Shown here piece by piece: positions 19,235 through 28,506 of a DNA stretch of 64,000 nucleotides. The stretch is taken from positions 44,846-108,845 of the forward strand of contig NZ_MUHY01000002.1 in the NCBI RefSeq assembly GCF_003004665.1. The letters run 5' to 3'. Below the pieces are notes generated by a model. It had not been told where the DNA came from. It saw nothing but the letters and a program-made list of their open reading frames with translations, and did no database searches. Each line of letters begins with the position of its first letter. The first letter of the stretch is position 1. The position numbers were made by a program, and so were the translations under genes. Source of the stretch: Candidatus Pandoraea novymonadis (lineage in GTDB: Bacteria > Pseudomonadota > Gammaproteobacteria > Burkholderiales > Burkholderiaceae).

Positions 19235-20977
19235 TTGTCGTTCACCTTGTATGGAATACCTGTTTCACGTGGTATAGTCATCGGGCATGCATATTTGTTT
19301 GCACCAGCTGTGCTTGACGTACCGCATTACCTCGTTGAGCAAGATCAGATCGAGGAAGAATCCGCACGCTTTCGATTGGCGCAGCATACAGTCCAACAAG
19401 AATTGGACACGCTCAAGGCTGAGTTGCCTGATGATGCACCGGGTGAGATGGAGGCTTTTCTCGATGTGCATTCACTGATTCTTAATGATGATTTGCTTGT
19501 CGATGCAGTGATTCAGTTGATTCGTACGCGCCGTTATAACGCCGAATGGGCCTTGGCAACTCAGCTTGAAGTTTTAGTAGCTCGATTTGAAGATATCGAA
19601 GACGAATATTTGCGAGAGCGGCGCGCAGACATTGAGCAAGTGACGGAGCGTGTGCTTAAGGTTCTCGCTGGGGTACCTGGCATTAGAAATATTATAGCTA
19701 AGAGACCTTCTGATAATATGATTCTTGTTGCTCGTGACATTGCTCCAGCTGACATGCTTCAACTCAAAAATCAGGCCTTTCGCGGATTTGTCACTGATCT
19801 TGGAGGTAAGACGTCACATACTGCAATTGTGGCTCGAAGTCTTGGTATTCCGGCAGCGGTAGGTGTCACGCAGGCTAGTTTGCTCATTAAGCAGGATGAC
19901 CTTATTATCATTGATGGTGATGCTGGCATTGTGATTGTCGATCCGACGCTTATTGTTCTTGAAGAATACAGAGATCGACAAAGGGAATGTGCAATTGATG
20001 AGCGACGTTTACAATGTCTCAAGCATGCTCCTGTAGTAACTGTCGATGGTACACCTATTTCATTGCTGGCAAACATTGAATTACCTTCTGATGCTAGGAC
20101 TGCTGTTTCAGCAGGTGCTTTGGGAGTGGGTCTTTTCCGCACAGAATTTCTTTTTATGGATCGGTGTATGCCTCCTGGAGAGGAAGCACAGTTCGAGGCT
20201 TACCGACGTGTGGTCCAGGAAATGGATGGATTGCCGCTGACAATCCGTACTATCGATATAGGTGCTGATAAGCCACTAAATGGTCATGATGCTTATGAAA
20301 GCGCCAAAAACCCAGCGCTGGGGTTGCGGGCAATCCGGTGGAGCTTGTCTGAGCCACGTATGTTTTTGGTACAGTTACGTGCTATTTTGCGTGCATCGGC
20401 ATTTGGGCCGGTACGTATTTTGTTTCCGATGTTGATGCATGTTCAGGAAATTGATCAGACACTTGATCTTGTCAGTGAGGCTAAGCGTCAGTTGGATTTG
20501 ACTGGATTTTCCTACGATTTGAATGTCAAGTTGGGTGCTATGATTGAAGTACCTGCGGCAGTGTTGGCTCTACCGATTTTTCTCAAGCGTTTTGACTTTT
20601 TGTCGATCGGTACAAACGATTTGATTCAGTACACCTTGGCGATTGATCGTGCCAATAACGAAGTCGCTCATCTTTATGATCCATTCCATCCAGCAGTACT
20701 ACGTTTGATTGCTATGACAATTCGTGAAGCAAACACTTTTGGTGTCCCGGTTGCGGTATGTGGGGAGATTGCGGGGGACCCTAGTGCCGCGCGAATTTTG
20801 CTTGGGATGGGGTTACGTGAATTCTCAATGCATCCGAGTCAGTTGCTGCAGGTAAAACGTGAGATATTACGTGTGAATTTGCCAGATTTAGAGCTTCCAC
20901 TTCAGGACCTCTTGGCGGCGACAGAGCCGAAAGAGATGCAGGCTGTCTTGGCTAGGTTAGGCACGGCATCCCGATAA
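19235..20977 (+). CDS. ptsI: Phosphoenolpyruvate--protein phosphotransferase (enzyme I)
   Basis: Starts the PTS phosphorelay by transferring phosphate from PEP to HPr. I choose the TTG at 19235, because the protein then begins SFTLYGIPVSRG like its relatives and a GTGGAG ribosome-binding site lies 5-10 bp upstream; a GTG at 19223 would add four residues. The phospho-histidine is in GGKTSHTAIVARS, the PEP-binding barrel follows, and the catalytic cysteine is in VAVCGEIAGDP. Length of 580 is normal. Confidence 0.95.
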   Translation: MSFTLYGIPVSRGIVIGHAYLFAPAVLDVPHYLVEQDQIEEESARFRLAQHTVQQELDTLKAELPDDAPGEMEAFLDVHSLILNDDLLVDAVIQLIRTRRYNAEWALATQLEVLVARFEDIEDEYLRERRADIEQVTERVLKVLAGVPGIRNIIAKRPSDNMILVARDIAPADMLQLKNQAFRGFVTDLGGKTSHTAIVARSLGIPAAVGVTQASLLIKQDDLIIIDGDAGIVIVDPTLIVLEEYRDRQRECAIDERRLQCLKHAPVVTVDGTPISLLANIELPSDARTAVSAGALGVGLFRTEFLFMDRCMPPGEEAQFEAYRRVVQEMDGLPLTIRTIDIGADKPLNGHDAYESAKNPALGLRAIRWSLSEPRMFLVQLRAILRASAFGPVRILFPMLMHVQEIDQTLDLVSEAKRQLDLTGFSYDLNVKLGAMIEVPAAVLALPIFLKRFDFLSIGTNDLIQYTLAIDRANNEVAHLYDPFHPAVLRLIAMTIREANTFGVPVAVCGEIAGDPSAARILLGMGLREFSMHPSQLLQVKREILRVNLPDLELPLQDLLAATEPKEMQAVLARLGTASR

Positions 20978-21051
20978 AAAGTTATATGTTGACTCTTCGT
21001 TCTAAGGAGACTGGCCGGATGTGAGTGAATGTTTTTTATGTTATAAACGGT

Positions 21052-21798
21052 CTATTTGCTGCATATTAAGCAGTCAGGATTAGGAGCACATCGCATCGTA
21101 TGCCAGGACATTCGCAGGCTATCTAAGATCAGTAAACGTCCAGCAAGTGACTGACTAATACCTACTATAAGTTTGATGGTTTCTGCCGCTTGCATGCTAC
21201 CGATAATACCAACAAGTGGCGCGAATACACCCATTGATGCACAGGTTTGTGTGGGAGGTGGTTCTTTCGCAGGAAACAGGCATTCATAACATGGCGATGC
21301 AGGGTTGCGCATGTCAAATACGCTGATTTGACCATCGAAGCGCGAGGCGGCGCCTGCGACGAGTGGTACTTTTACTGCAACACAAGCTCGATTCACTGAG
21401 TGACGGGTAATGAAGTTGTCGCTACTGTCGATAACTACGGTTGCATGTGTAATGAGAGGTGTAAGACTAGATTCGTCGATTCGCGTATGGATTGCAGTTA
21501 CTTGTACATCTGGATTAAGCTGTGCAAGCCGCGTATGTCCCGATATTACTTTCGCCTGTCCTACACTTTTCGTATCGTGCAAAATTTGTCTCTGAAGGTT
21601 AGTTAAGTCGACGATATCATCGTCTATTAGTGTTATATGACCAACTCCAGCGGCAGCTAGATAAAGGGAAGCTGGGGAACCGAGACCTCCAGCACCGATG
21701 ATGATGGCATGCGCGGCAAGGAGCTTTTCCTGGCCTTTGATGCCGATCTCATCAAGCAGAATGTGGCGTGAATAACGCAGGAGTTCATCGTCGTTCAT
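21052..21798 (-). CDS. MoeB/ThiF-family adenylyltransferase
   Basis: E1-like enzyme that adenylates the C terminus of a small sulfur-carrier protein (MoaD or ThiS). It has the nucleotide-binding GAGGLGSPASLYLAAAGVG, DDDIVDLTNLQRQ, the catalytic-cysteine region TCASMGVFAPLVG, and zinc-binding pairs CYEC and CLIC. Length is 248. Whether the partner is MoaD or ThiS cannot be told here. The gene is last in the gpmA-ctpA-moeB run, 20 bp after ctpA. Confidence 0.9.
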   Translation of the reverse strand: MNDDELLRYSRHILLDEIGIKGQEKLLAAHAIIIGAGGLGSPASLYLAAAGVGHITLIDDDIVDLTNLQRQILHDTKSVGQAKVISGHTRLAQLNPDVQVTAIHTRIDESSLTPLITHATVVIDSSDNFITRHSVNRACVAVKVPLVAGAASRFDGQISVFDMRNPASPCYECLFPAKEPPPTQTCASMGVFAPLVGIIGSMQAAETIKLIVGISQSLAGRLLILDSLRMSWHTMRCAPNPDCLICSK

Positions 21799-21818
21799 TT
21801 ATCTTCCACAAGAGTTTT

Positions 21819-23285
21819 CTACTGTGACAAGGCTGTATTTGCTTCGAGGCGAGACTTTGTGCGCTGCACCGGTTCTCCTTTTAACTGATGGACCGCTTGT
21901 TGCAGCATGAAATCTTCCATACTGCCTAAATCTGGCAGTTTCTCTTCACGCTCTTTTTTACGTTGCTCAGGAGTCTTTTTCTCGTTTTCTTCTTCTAGGC
22001 GCTGCATTTCTTCTAGCCGCTGTGTTTCGCGCACATCCATTTCTTTTTGTTCGTCGTGTGTTTGAGTATTACGCAGATGATTTTGATAATCGATTTCTCG
22101 AGTTACGAGAACGTCATCTAGGTCACCCTTTGGATTTTGGTCTACGGGCACATCCGGCTTGATGCCAGTCGACTGAATCGAGCGGCCACTTGGTGTGTAA
22201 TAGTACGCTGTTGTTAGACGTAATGCTGTATCAGCCGACAGCTGTCGGACTGTTTGCACCGAACCCTTTCCAAATGTTGTTTTTCCCATTATTAAAGCAC
22301 GATTGGAGTCTTGTAGTGCTCCAGCAACGATTTCTGAAGCCGAGGCTGAGTATGCATTTACTAACACAACCATTGGCACTGTTTTGAAAATAGGGTTTTC
22401 ATCCCTCAATGGATCTTCTTGGTTTGCCGACAGGCGATAGTTATCGAAATTAGCCTTGTAACGCTGTTTTGCATCTTCCATCTGACCGTTTGTCGTAACC
22501 ACAATAGTGTTTCGTGGGACAAACGCTGCGGTAACGCCAACAGCGGATTGTAGGATGCCACCACCATTGTTGCGTAAGTCGAGGACTAGTCCTTTTAGAT
22601 TAGGTGATTCTTTGGCAAGAGCATGCAATTTTTTAGCTAAATCTGGGACTGTTCTCTCTTGGAAACTTGTGATACGAATATAAGCGATGTCTGGCTCAAG
22701 CATTTTGCTTTTCACACTTTGTACCCGAATTTCGGCGCGTGTGATTGACACTGGAAACGTGCGTTCTTCTTTCTTTCGGAATATCGTAAGTGTAACTTTG
22801 CTGCCAGGCACCCCACGCATACGTTTGACAGTTTGGTTGAGTGTCATACCTCGAACAGGTTTATCGTCAACGCGAATAATTAAATCACCCGGACGCAAGC
22901 CGGCATGGAAAGCTGGTGTGTCTTCAATTGGGGAGATGATTTTAACGAGGGCATCTTCCTGTGAAATTTCGATACCAAGACCTGCAAAGCGACCACGAGT
23001 TTGTTCTTGCAACTCTTTAAATTCTTCTTTATCCAGGTAGGATGAATGTGGATCAAGGCTAGATACCATTCCTTTAATCGCTGAAGTCAGTAGTTTTTCA
23101 TCATCACCTGGTTGCACATATTCTTGTTTTATCTGACCAAAAACCTGAGCTAGCAAACGCAATTGCTCAAGAGGTAGTGGTGACATGGCGCTCTTTTCAG
23201 AAGCTTGTGAAAAAGCGACTGTAGCAGCCGCACCAAATGCCAGGCCAATGATGATCAAGCTAATGTGTTTAATGGTTGTGCGCAT
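21819..23285 (-). CDS. ctpA: Carboxy-terminal processing protease (S41 family)
   Basis: Periplasmic serine protease that cleaves substrates near the C terminus. I start it at the ATG at 23285 (MRTTIKHISLIIIGLAFG), which gives a signal anchor; the frame runs 29 codons further upstream. A PDZ domain (GLGIEISQEDALVKI to RVDDKPVRGM) precedes the S41 core. The catalytic serine is in SASASEIVAGAL and the lysine in TTFGKGSVQT. A highly charged Glu/Lys/Arg C-terminal tail (about residues 415-470) looks coiled-coil. Lies between gpmA and the moeB-like gene. Confidence 0.94.
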   Translation of the reverse strand: MRTTIKHISLIIIGLAFGAAATVAFSQASEKSAMSPLPLEQLRLLAQVFGQIKQEYVQPGDDEKLLTSAIKGMVSSLDPHSSYLDKEEFKELQEQTRGRFAGLGIEISQEDALVKIISPIEDTPAFHAGLRPGDLIIRVDDKPVRGMTLNQTVKRMRGVPGSKVTLTIFRKKEERTFPVSITRAEIRVQSVKSKMLEPDIAYIRITSFQERTVPDLAKKLHALAKESPNLKGLVLDLRNNGGGILQSAVGVTAAFVPRNTIVVTTNGQMEDAKQRYKANFDNYRLSANQEDPLRDENPIFKTVPMVVLVNAYSASASEIVAGALQDSNRALIMGKTTFGKGSVQTVRQLSADTALRLTTAYYYTPSGRSIQSTGIKPDVPVDQNPKGDLDDVLVTREIDYQNHLRNTQTHDEQKEMDVRETQRLEEMQRLEEENEKKTPEQRKKEREEKLPDLGSMEDFMLQQAVHQLKGEPVQRTKSRLEANTALSQ

Positions 23286-23430
23286 AATAGGGAGAAAGTC
23301 CGAGTGTCTAGCGCTTCCGCTAATGGGCGCATGGTGCTTTGAGCGAAGTATAACTCTTTGCCAATGAGACATAGTATGTTTAACTATAACTTCTACGACA
23401 AAACGTGGTTGAGGAACATACAGAGGTAAT

Positions 23431-24183
23431 CTACATAAAATTGTTATGATGTGAATTTTCTTGTGCGGTGAGGGTGCTTACTATTTTTCCGTGATCAATG
23501 AGGAGATAATGCCGGATAGGCTTTAGTTCTGCATTGAGCTCATAGACTATTGGCATCCCGTTGGGAATATTTAGGTGAGCAATACCTTTATCTGAAATAG
23601 CATCAAGATGCTTGATAAGTGCGCGTAGCGAGTTACCATGTGCTGCGATTAGGATTTTCTTCCCTGTTTTGATGGCTGGAGCGATAGATTCATTCCATAG
23701 TGGTAGCACGCGTAAGGTGGTGTCTTCCAAGCATTCTGTGAGCGGAATATCTTGACGTTTGAGTTTTGCGTAACGTGGGTCGTTGAATGAGCTACGTTCG
23801 TCGTTAGCGGTGAGCGGTGGAGGTGCAATATCGTAGCTTCGTCGCCAAATGTGAACCTGATTTTCGCCGTATTTCATTGCTATCTCAGCTTTGTTAAGTC
23901 CTGTAAGCGCACCGTAGTGACGTTCGTTCATTCTCCAGCTATGGACGACGGGAATCCACATTTTGTCCATTGTATCTTGGATGTGCCAAAGAGTTCGGAT
24001 GGCACGTTTGAGCACAGAGGTATACGCTAAATCGAAAACGAACCCGGCTTCTTTGAGCCATTTGCCAGCTTGCTTGGCTTCTGCAATGCCTTTTTCAGTT
24101 AAATCGACATCGACCCAGCCGGTGAAGCGATTTTCTTGATTCCATGTGGATTCACCATGGCGTATGAGGACGAGTTTGTACAT
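23431..24183 (-). CDS. gpmA: 2,3-bisphosphoglycerate-dependent phosphoglycerate mutase
   Basis: Glycolytic enzyme interconverting 3- and 2-phosphoglycerate. It has [20 protein letters not shown] with the phospho-histidine, [20 protein letters not shown], and the second histidine in [14 protein letters not shown]. The start is at the ATG at 24183 ([12 protein letters not shown]), giving 250 residues, the family length; the frame continues upstream without support. First of the gpmA-ctpA-moeB run. Confidence 0.96.
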   Translation of the reverse strand: MYKLVLIRHGESTWNQENRFTGWVDVDLTEKGIAEAKQAGKWLKEAGFVFDLAYTSVLKRAIRTLWHIQDTMDKMWIPVVHSWRMNERHYGALTGLNKAEIAMKYGENQVHIWRRSYDIAPPPLTANDERSSFNDPRYAKLKRQDIPLTECLEDTTLRVLPLWNESIAPAIKTGKKILIAAHGNSLRALIKHLDAISDKGIAHLNIPNGMPIVYELNAELKPIRHYLLIDHGKIVSTLTAQENSHHNNFM

Positions 24184-24326
24184 AGATGAAACTTCGGTAA
24201 GAGTGATAAAACTGTGGGATCTTCCCTTGAAGGAAGCCCGTGGACGGAATTCGTCGAACATATCGACGATACTAAAAAAAGATTATTCTATAATGATTAT
24301 GTTCTTTTGATATTTTTAGGTGTTTC

Positions 24327-24743
24327 GTGACGTTTTTTTCTGATTATACAAATCTTATTTTGATTGCCATCGTTCTAATTTCCGGGTGGCTCATCGTTTG
24401 GCCAATGCTTAAACCTGGTGGTCGAGGACTATCCATTATGGAAGCAAGCCAATTTATTAATCGACGAGGTGCTATGGTTATTGATGTGCGTAGTGTCCCC
24501 GAATTTTCTGAGGGCCACTTACCAGAGGCCCGTAACTTTCCATTAGCGGATTCCGAAGTGGGAAAGGAAGTGATAAAGATTTTTCAGAACAAGGCGACAC
24601 CAGTTCTTATCGTGTGTAAGAGTGGTGAGCGTTCAACAAAGGTACAGGTGCTGTTGAGCAAACTTGGCTATGCTGAAGCATATAGTCTCCAAGGTGGTTT
24701 GGATGCATGGAAAGAGGCTGGCTTGCCCGTTATTAATAAGTGA
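24327..24743 (+). CDS. Membrane-anchored rhodanese-like protein
   Basis: A 138-residue protein with one N-terminal transmembrane helix (about 9-29, ILIAIVLISGWLIVWPML) and a single rhodanese domain with the active-site cysteine in VCKSGERST. Such proteins are proposed sulfurtransferases, with unknown acceptor. The start is GTG at 24327, preceded by TTTAGGTG. It lies directly upstream of grxC and secB, as in Burkholderia. Confidence 0.9.
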   Translation: MTFFSDYTNLILIAIVLISGWLIVWPMLKPGGRGLSIMEASQFINRRGAMVIDVRSVPEFSEGHLPEARNFPLADSEVGKEVIKIFQNKATPVLIVCKSGERSTKVQVLLSKLGYAEAYSLQGGLDAWKEAGLPVINK

Positions 24744-24758
24744 TGGAGTTTTATAGAA

Positions 24759-25025
24759 ATGGAAATGCCAAAAGTTGTGATGTATAGCACGGAGGTGTGT
24801 CCCTATTGTCAAATGGCAGAGCGTTTGTTACGTGAGCGAGGTGTCGAGAAGATTGAAAAGGTATTGATCGACAAGAATCCTGACAAGCGAGAAGAAATGA
24901 TCATCCGTACGAATCGTCGGACAGTTCCACAAATTTATATCGATGACTATCATGTTGGCGGTTTTGATGACCTTTCCGCACTCGATAAAGCAGGTGAATT
25001 GATCCGGAAATTACAAGTGCTTTAA
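24759..25025 (+). CDS. grxC: Glutaredoxin 3
   Basis: Small dithiol glutaredoxin (88 residues) using glutathione made by GshA/GshB. The active site is CPYC (Cys14, Cys17), the cis-Pro is in RRTVPQIYID, and the glutathione-binding GGFDDL follows. The ATG at 24759 is 15 bp after the rhodanese stop. A terminator-like stem-loop follows at 25058-25086, right before secB. Confidence 0.96.
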   Translation: MEMPKVVMYSTEVCPYCQMAERLLRERGVEKIEKVLIDKNPDKREEMIIRTNRRTVPQIYIDDYHVGGFDDLSALDKAGELIRKLQVL

Positions 25026-25057
25026 GGTATTCCTTTTCAGTATAGGATAATGTTCGT

Positions 25058-25086
25058 CAGCCACACGCTAAGGTGTGGTTGTTTTT
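25058..25086 (+). terminator. Intrinsic-terminator-like hairpin abutting the secB ribosome-binding site
   Basis: A 9-bp stem (CAGCCACAC/GTGTGGTTG, one G-U pair, loop GCTAAG) is followed by TTTTT. It is directly followed by the AAAGGA ribosome-binding site and ATG of secB at 25099. It should end grxC transcripts, so secB read-through or a promoter inside grxC must be assumed. Confidence 0.7.
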
Positions 25087-25098
25087 AAAGGAATTCAA

Positions 25099-25542
25099 AT
25101 GTCCGACCAGAATCAGCCATACTTCCACATTCAGCGTTCCTACCTGAGAGACTTGTCGCTGGAGCAGCCGAACTCACCTGCCATCTTCTTAGAGCAAGAA
25201 AGATTGACGGTAGAAGTGCAAATCAATGTTTCATCTGAGCGTTTAGAAGAAGATATCTTTGAGGTGTCGGTAATTGCTACTATCACAACAAAGATTAAAG
25301 AAAAGATCGCGTTTTTGATTGAAGGCAAGCAATCAGGTATCTTCGCCATTCGCAATATTCCATTAGAACAATTGGATTCGCTTATAGGTATTACTTGTCC
25401 CTCGATCATATACCCTTATCTACGTGCCAACTTGGCGGATGCTATTAGCCGTGCAGGTTTCCAGCCGATTCATTTAGCTGAAATTAATTTCCAAAGTTTG
25501 TATGAGCAACGTAAAACCGAGTTGGTTGTGCAAAAGAGTTGA
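25099..25542 (+). CDS. secB: Protein-export chaperone SecB
   Basis: Tetrameric cytosolic chaperone that keeps preproteins unfolded and hands them to SecA. Core segments are [52 protein letters not shown] and [19 protein letters not shown]. The start is at the ATG at 25099, with AAAGGA 7 bp upstream; the frame is open 8 codons further. At 147 residues it lacks the flexible Ala/Gly/Asn tail seen in Burkholderia homologs, which is dispensable for fold. Confidence 0.96.
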   Translation: MSDQNQPYFHIQRSYLRDLSLEQPNSPAIFLEQERLTVEVQINVSSERLEEDIFEVSVIATITTKIKEKIAFLIEGKQSGIFAIRNIPLEQLDSLIGITCPSIIYPYLRANLADAISRAGFQPIHLAEINFQSLYEQRKTELVVQKS

Positions 25543-25579
25543 GAATTGCTTTCTGCTGATGTATCAGAAGACTAAGAGT

Positions 25580-25603
25580 TAGTACTGTTTGATGACAGTA
25601 CTA
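25580..25603. repeat. 9-bp stem-loop between secB and gpsA
   Basis: TAGTACTGT and ACAGTACTA are exact complements with loop TTGATG. There is no T-tract after it on the plus strand. It may be a weak terminator or transcript stabiliser. Confidence 0.5.
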
Positions 25604-25659
25604 TGAAGAAAAAATACTAAATATACTGAACTAGCTGACTGCTGGACAAGAGATTAACA

Positions 25660-26682
25660 ATGAAAATTGCTGTATTCGGGGCTGGTGCTTGGGGATCGGC
25701 TATTGCGAGTCATATGTCAGCTCGTCATAATGTTTTGTTGTGGGCACGTGACGCACACTTGGTAGCTGAGCTTATCTCTTATTCGGAGAATTCAGCTTAT
25801 TTACCTGGCTGTCCCCTTTATTCGAATCTTCGCTATACCGATGATTTTTCTGCTGCGCTTGCGCATGGTGTTGGCGAAGCTGATTTATGTGTAGCTGCTG
25901 TTCCTGTAGCAGCTTTGCGGGCATTAACACAGGCTATGAAGGCGTGTGCTATGTCACCTCGGCATTTGATATGGCTTTGTAAGGGGTTCGAAGCAGATAC
26001 CGGAAAATTACCCCATATGGTTGTTGACGAGGTATTCCCTAATGTTTTACAAGGATCACTGTCTGGGCCGAGTTTTGCGAAAGAAGTTGCACAAGGACTT
26101 CCTGCAGCGCTGACGATTGCTAGTGCTTCATCTGAGCTTTGTGATCTTGTGATTGATGCTTGTCACTTCGGTGCTTTGCGTATTTATTCAAGCGATGATC
26201 TTGTGGGGGTAGAGGTTGGCGGCGCAGTGAAGAACGTACTTGCGATTGCGACGGGCATCGGAGATGGTTTAGGCCTAGGTTTGAATGCTCGAGCAGCGAT
26301 TGTGACACGAGGACTTGCTGAGATGACGCGTCTAGGCATGGCTCTCGGTGGTAGGCTCGAAACTTTCTTGGGTTTAACAGGTGTTGGCGATTTGATTTTG
26401 ACTGCGACAGGTGATTTATCACGGAATCGGGCTGTCGGTTTGGCATTGGCGAGGGGGAAGTTACTTAAGGAAATCCTTACCACTTTAGGGCATGTGGCTG
26501 AGGGTGTATATTGCGCGAGCACGATTCGGGATTTGGCATATCAGCATGGTATCTCGATGCCAATTCTTGAATCTGTTTGCGCAATATTGTTCGATGGAGT
26601 TTCTGCCAGCACGACGGTTGAAAAACTTCTTCGCCGCGATGCACGCGCTGAACGTGAAGATTTCGGACATGTCTTAAAATAG
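25660..26682 (+). CDS. gpsA: Glycerol-3-phosphate dehydrogenase [NAD(P)+]
   Basis: Makes sn-glycerol-3-phosphate for phospholipids from dihydroxyacetone phosphate. It has the Rossmann [12 protein letters not shown] at residues 7-18, the substrate-site [21 protein letters not shown] with the catalytic lysine, and [18 protein letters not shown]. Length of 340 is normal. The ATG at 25660 opens the standard N terminus. It converges with trmL with a 12-bp gap. Confidence 0.96.
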   Translation: MKIAVFGAGAWGSAIASHMSARHNVLLWARDAHLVAELISYSENSAYLPGCPLYSNLRYTDDFSAALAHGVGEADLCVAAVPVAALRALTQAMKACAMSPRHLIWLCKGFEADTGKLPHMVVDEVFPNVLQGSLSGPSFAKEVAQGLPAALTIASASSELCDLVIDACHFGALRIYSSDDLVGVEVGGAVKNVLAIATGIGDGLGLGLNARAAIVTRGLAEMTRLGMALGGRLETFLGLTGVGDLILTATGDLSRNRAVGLALARGKLLKEILTTLGHVAEGVYCASTIRDLAYQHGISMPILESVCAILFDGVSASTTVEKLLRRDARAEREDFGHVLK

Positions 26683-26693
26683 AGCTAATGTGT

Positions 26694-27164
26694 TCATGTT
26701 TCGATTTCATAACCTTGCTGTCGCCAGGCTTCAAATACTATAATGGCAACCGTATTTGATAGATTGATGCTACGATTGCCTGGTTGCATTGGCAAGCGAA
26801 CTCGTTGTGGAAAATCGAAAATTTCTAGTAGGTTAGGATCGAGTCCGCGTGTTTCGGATCCGAATAAAAACCAATCTCCCGACAAAAACGATAAATTACT
26901 GAAGATGCGTGATCCGCGCGTCGTGATGGCAAACATCCTTTTTGGATCGGGCCTTTCATCAGCAAGAAATTTCGTCCAATTGCTGTGAACACACATTTTT
27001 GCATATTCGTGATAGTCAAGTCCTGCGCGTCGCATACGTGCATCGTCAAGACTAAAACCTAGTGGTTCAATCAGATGTAGTCGTGCGCCGGTATTTGCGC
27101 ATAAACGAATGATGTTGCCTGTATTGGAGGGAATTTCAGGACTAACGAGAACGACGTTGAACAT
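26694..27164 (-). CDS. trmL: tRNA (cytidine/uridine-2'-O-)-methyltransferase TrmL
   Basis: SPOUT-family enzyme that 2'-O-methylates the wobble base of tRNA-Leu isoacceptors. Signatures are PEIPSNTGNIIRLCANTG at the N terminus, FGSETRGLD, and the knotted SAM site MQPGNRSINLSNTVAIIVFEAW. Length of 156 is normal. In Burkholderia comF usually lies next to it; here only a short spacer with a long palindrome is left. Confidence 0.94.
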   Translation of the reverse strand: MFNVVLVSPEIPSNTGNIIRLCANTGARLHLIEPLGFSLDDARMRRAGLDYHEYAKMCVHSNWTKFLADERPDPKRMFAITTRGSRIFSNLSFLSGDWFLFGSETRGLDPNLLEIFDFPQRVRLPMQPGNRSINLSNTVAIIVFEAWRQQGYEIET

Positions 27165-27213
27165 TGTAGTGATTGAAAAGTGACATACCTTGGTGGCATG
27201 TTTGTTTATCGGT

Positions 27214-27272
27214 CATCCTAAATATCAATAGCGAGTGCGTGGTGCGTGCACTCGCTATTGATATTTAGGATG
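27214..27272. repeat. Perfect 25-bp inverted repeat in a divergent spacer
   Basis: The arms 27214-27238 and 27248-27272 are exact reverse complements with a 9-bp loop (GTGGTGCGT). The left arm starts CATCCTAAATATC. It sits between divergent trmL and the methyltransferase gene, 50 bp and 80 bp from their starts, so it is not where a terminator is normally needed. Confidence 0.88.
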
Positions 27273-27351
27273 CAGGTATTTCCCATAGTGACCATTTCAT
27301 TGTTTGCGAATAAGACGAGTATACTGCCGACTCTGTCAAAGAGCTTCTCCT

Positions 27352-28275
27352 ATGAATAAAATTGAAGTTAAATCGGGCACGTCGTTTTTTTCATCTCGTT
27401 TCCTACGTGCCGTATTCGATCGCCGAGCGTTACATTGGGCAGATGCTGATTTTTTGATGCGAGAAATTGCTGAACGGCTGGCTAGTCGTCTCGATTACAT
27501 AAAGATTCAACCTAGGCGTTTACTTGATGCAGGTTGTAGCACGGGTGCTGATTTGCTGACGTTAGGCGCGCGTTATCCTCAAGCATACAGGATAGGTCTT
27601 GATTTATCAGAGGCAATGACGAATGCAGCGGCATCGAAATGTTGTAGAACGGGTTGGCACATGTTACAGACTACACATGGGCCTGGAATCATCCAGGGCG
27701 ATTTTTCGAAAATACCATTACGTAATTCAAGCGTCGATCTTCTGTGGTCAAATCTTGCTTTACATTGGTATCAGGAACCACATCGTGTGATTCCTGAGTG
27801 GCATCGCGTTTTGACAAATAATGGACTGCTAATGTTTTCGGCTTTTGGGCCAGATACTTTACGTGAGCTCCGTGCTGCGTGGAAAGAAGTGAGCGCATTT
27901 CCTCAACTTGAGCTGATGCCTACTGACATGCATGATCTCGGTGATATGCTCGTGCAGAGTCATTTTGATACTCCAGTTGTTGATATGGAGTCAATCACTA
28001 TGACGTTTGAAACACCGCAAGCCTTATTACGTGATGTGCGTTTACTCGGTGTAAATCTGCAGCCTATGCTGAGTGTGAGTCTTACCGGTAAGCAGTATTA
28101 TTCATCGTTACTTGCCGCACTCGAGCGTCAACGTCGGGCAGATGGAACACTGATGTTGACCTTCGAAATCATATATGGACACGCTTGGAAAGTAGCATCG
28201 AGGACTGATGCTACCGGCAATGCCGTAATTCGGGTGCAAGATATCCAGCGTGACGGTAGACGCTATCATACTTAG
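27352..28275 (+). CDS. BioC-like SAM-dependent methyltransferase
   Basis: Class I methyltransferase of 307 residues. The start is at the ATG at 27352 (MNKIEVKSGTSFFSSRF); the frame is open 16 codons further upstream. An N-terminal segment FDRRALHWADADF precedes motif I LLDAGCSTGADLLTLG, then LDLSEAM and DLLWSNLALHWYQEP, as in BioC (malonyl-ACP O-methyltransferase) and mitochondrial NDUFAF5-like proteins. In Burkholderia this gene is annotated as BioC-like; the true substrate is not certain. No other biotin-synthesis gene is in the window apart from birA. Confidence 0.8.
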   Translation: MNKIEVKSGTSFFSSRFLRAVFDRRALHWADADFLMREIAERLASRLDYIKIQPRRLLDAGCSTGADLLTLGARYPQAYRIGLDLSEAMTNAAASKCCRTGWHMLQTTHGPGIIQGDFSKIPLRNSSVDLLWSNLALHWYQEPHRVIPEWHRVLTNNGLLMFSAFGPDTLRELRAAWKEVSAFPQLELMPTDMHDLGDMLVQSHFDTPVVDMESITMTFETPQALLRDVRLLGVNLQPMLSVSLTGKQYYSSLLAALERQRRADGTLMLTFEIIYGHAWKVASRTDATGNAVIRVQDIQRDGRRYHT

Positions 28276-28506
28276 TAGTGATTAGTCAGGATACTATTTT
28301 ATTTTTTGATGAAGCTTAGAAACTGACCTTCAAGGATATTTAAGTATTTATTACCTATACGCGCGTTACATCAAACTTGTGGTTTGAAGAGTACTTTTTT
28401 ATGATTACCTGAATTTTTTAATTACTGCGCGGCTTATGTTTTCCTATAATACATTTTCAAAAGAGACCTACTTACGAGTCGTGCTTTCGTAATGGAGAGT
28501 AGATTT
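28276..28506. other. Short gap where the cox gene cluster is expected
   Basis: In Burkholderia the coxB-coxA-ctaG-coxC block lies between the BioC-like gene and ctaA. Here only 230 bp remain, with no recognisable remnant. A TATAAT at 28445-28450 may be the -10 element for ctaA; the -35 position (TTACTG, 17-bp spacer) is poor. Confidence 0.55.

Noticed and set aside
26120..26734. Four overlapping minus-strand frames opposite the end of gpsA
   Set aside because: Antisense shadows of gpsA with repetitive Pro/Arg/Gln-rich translation.
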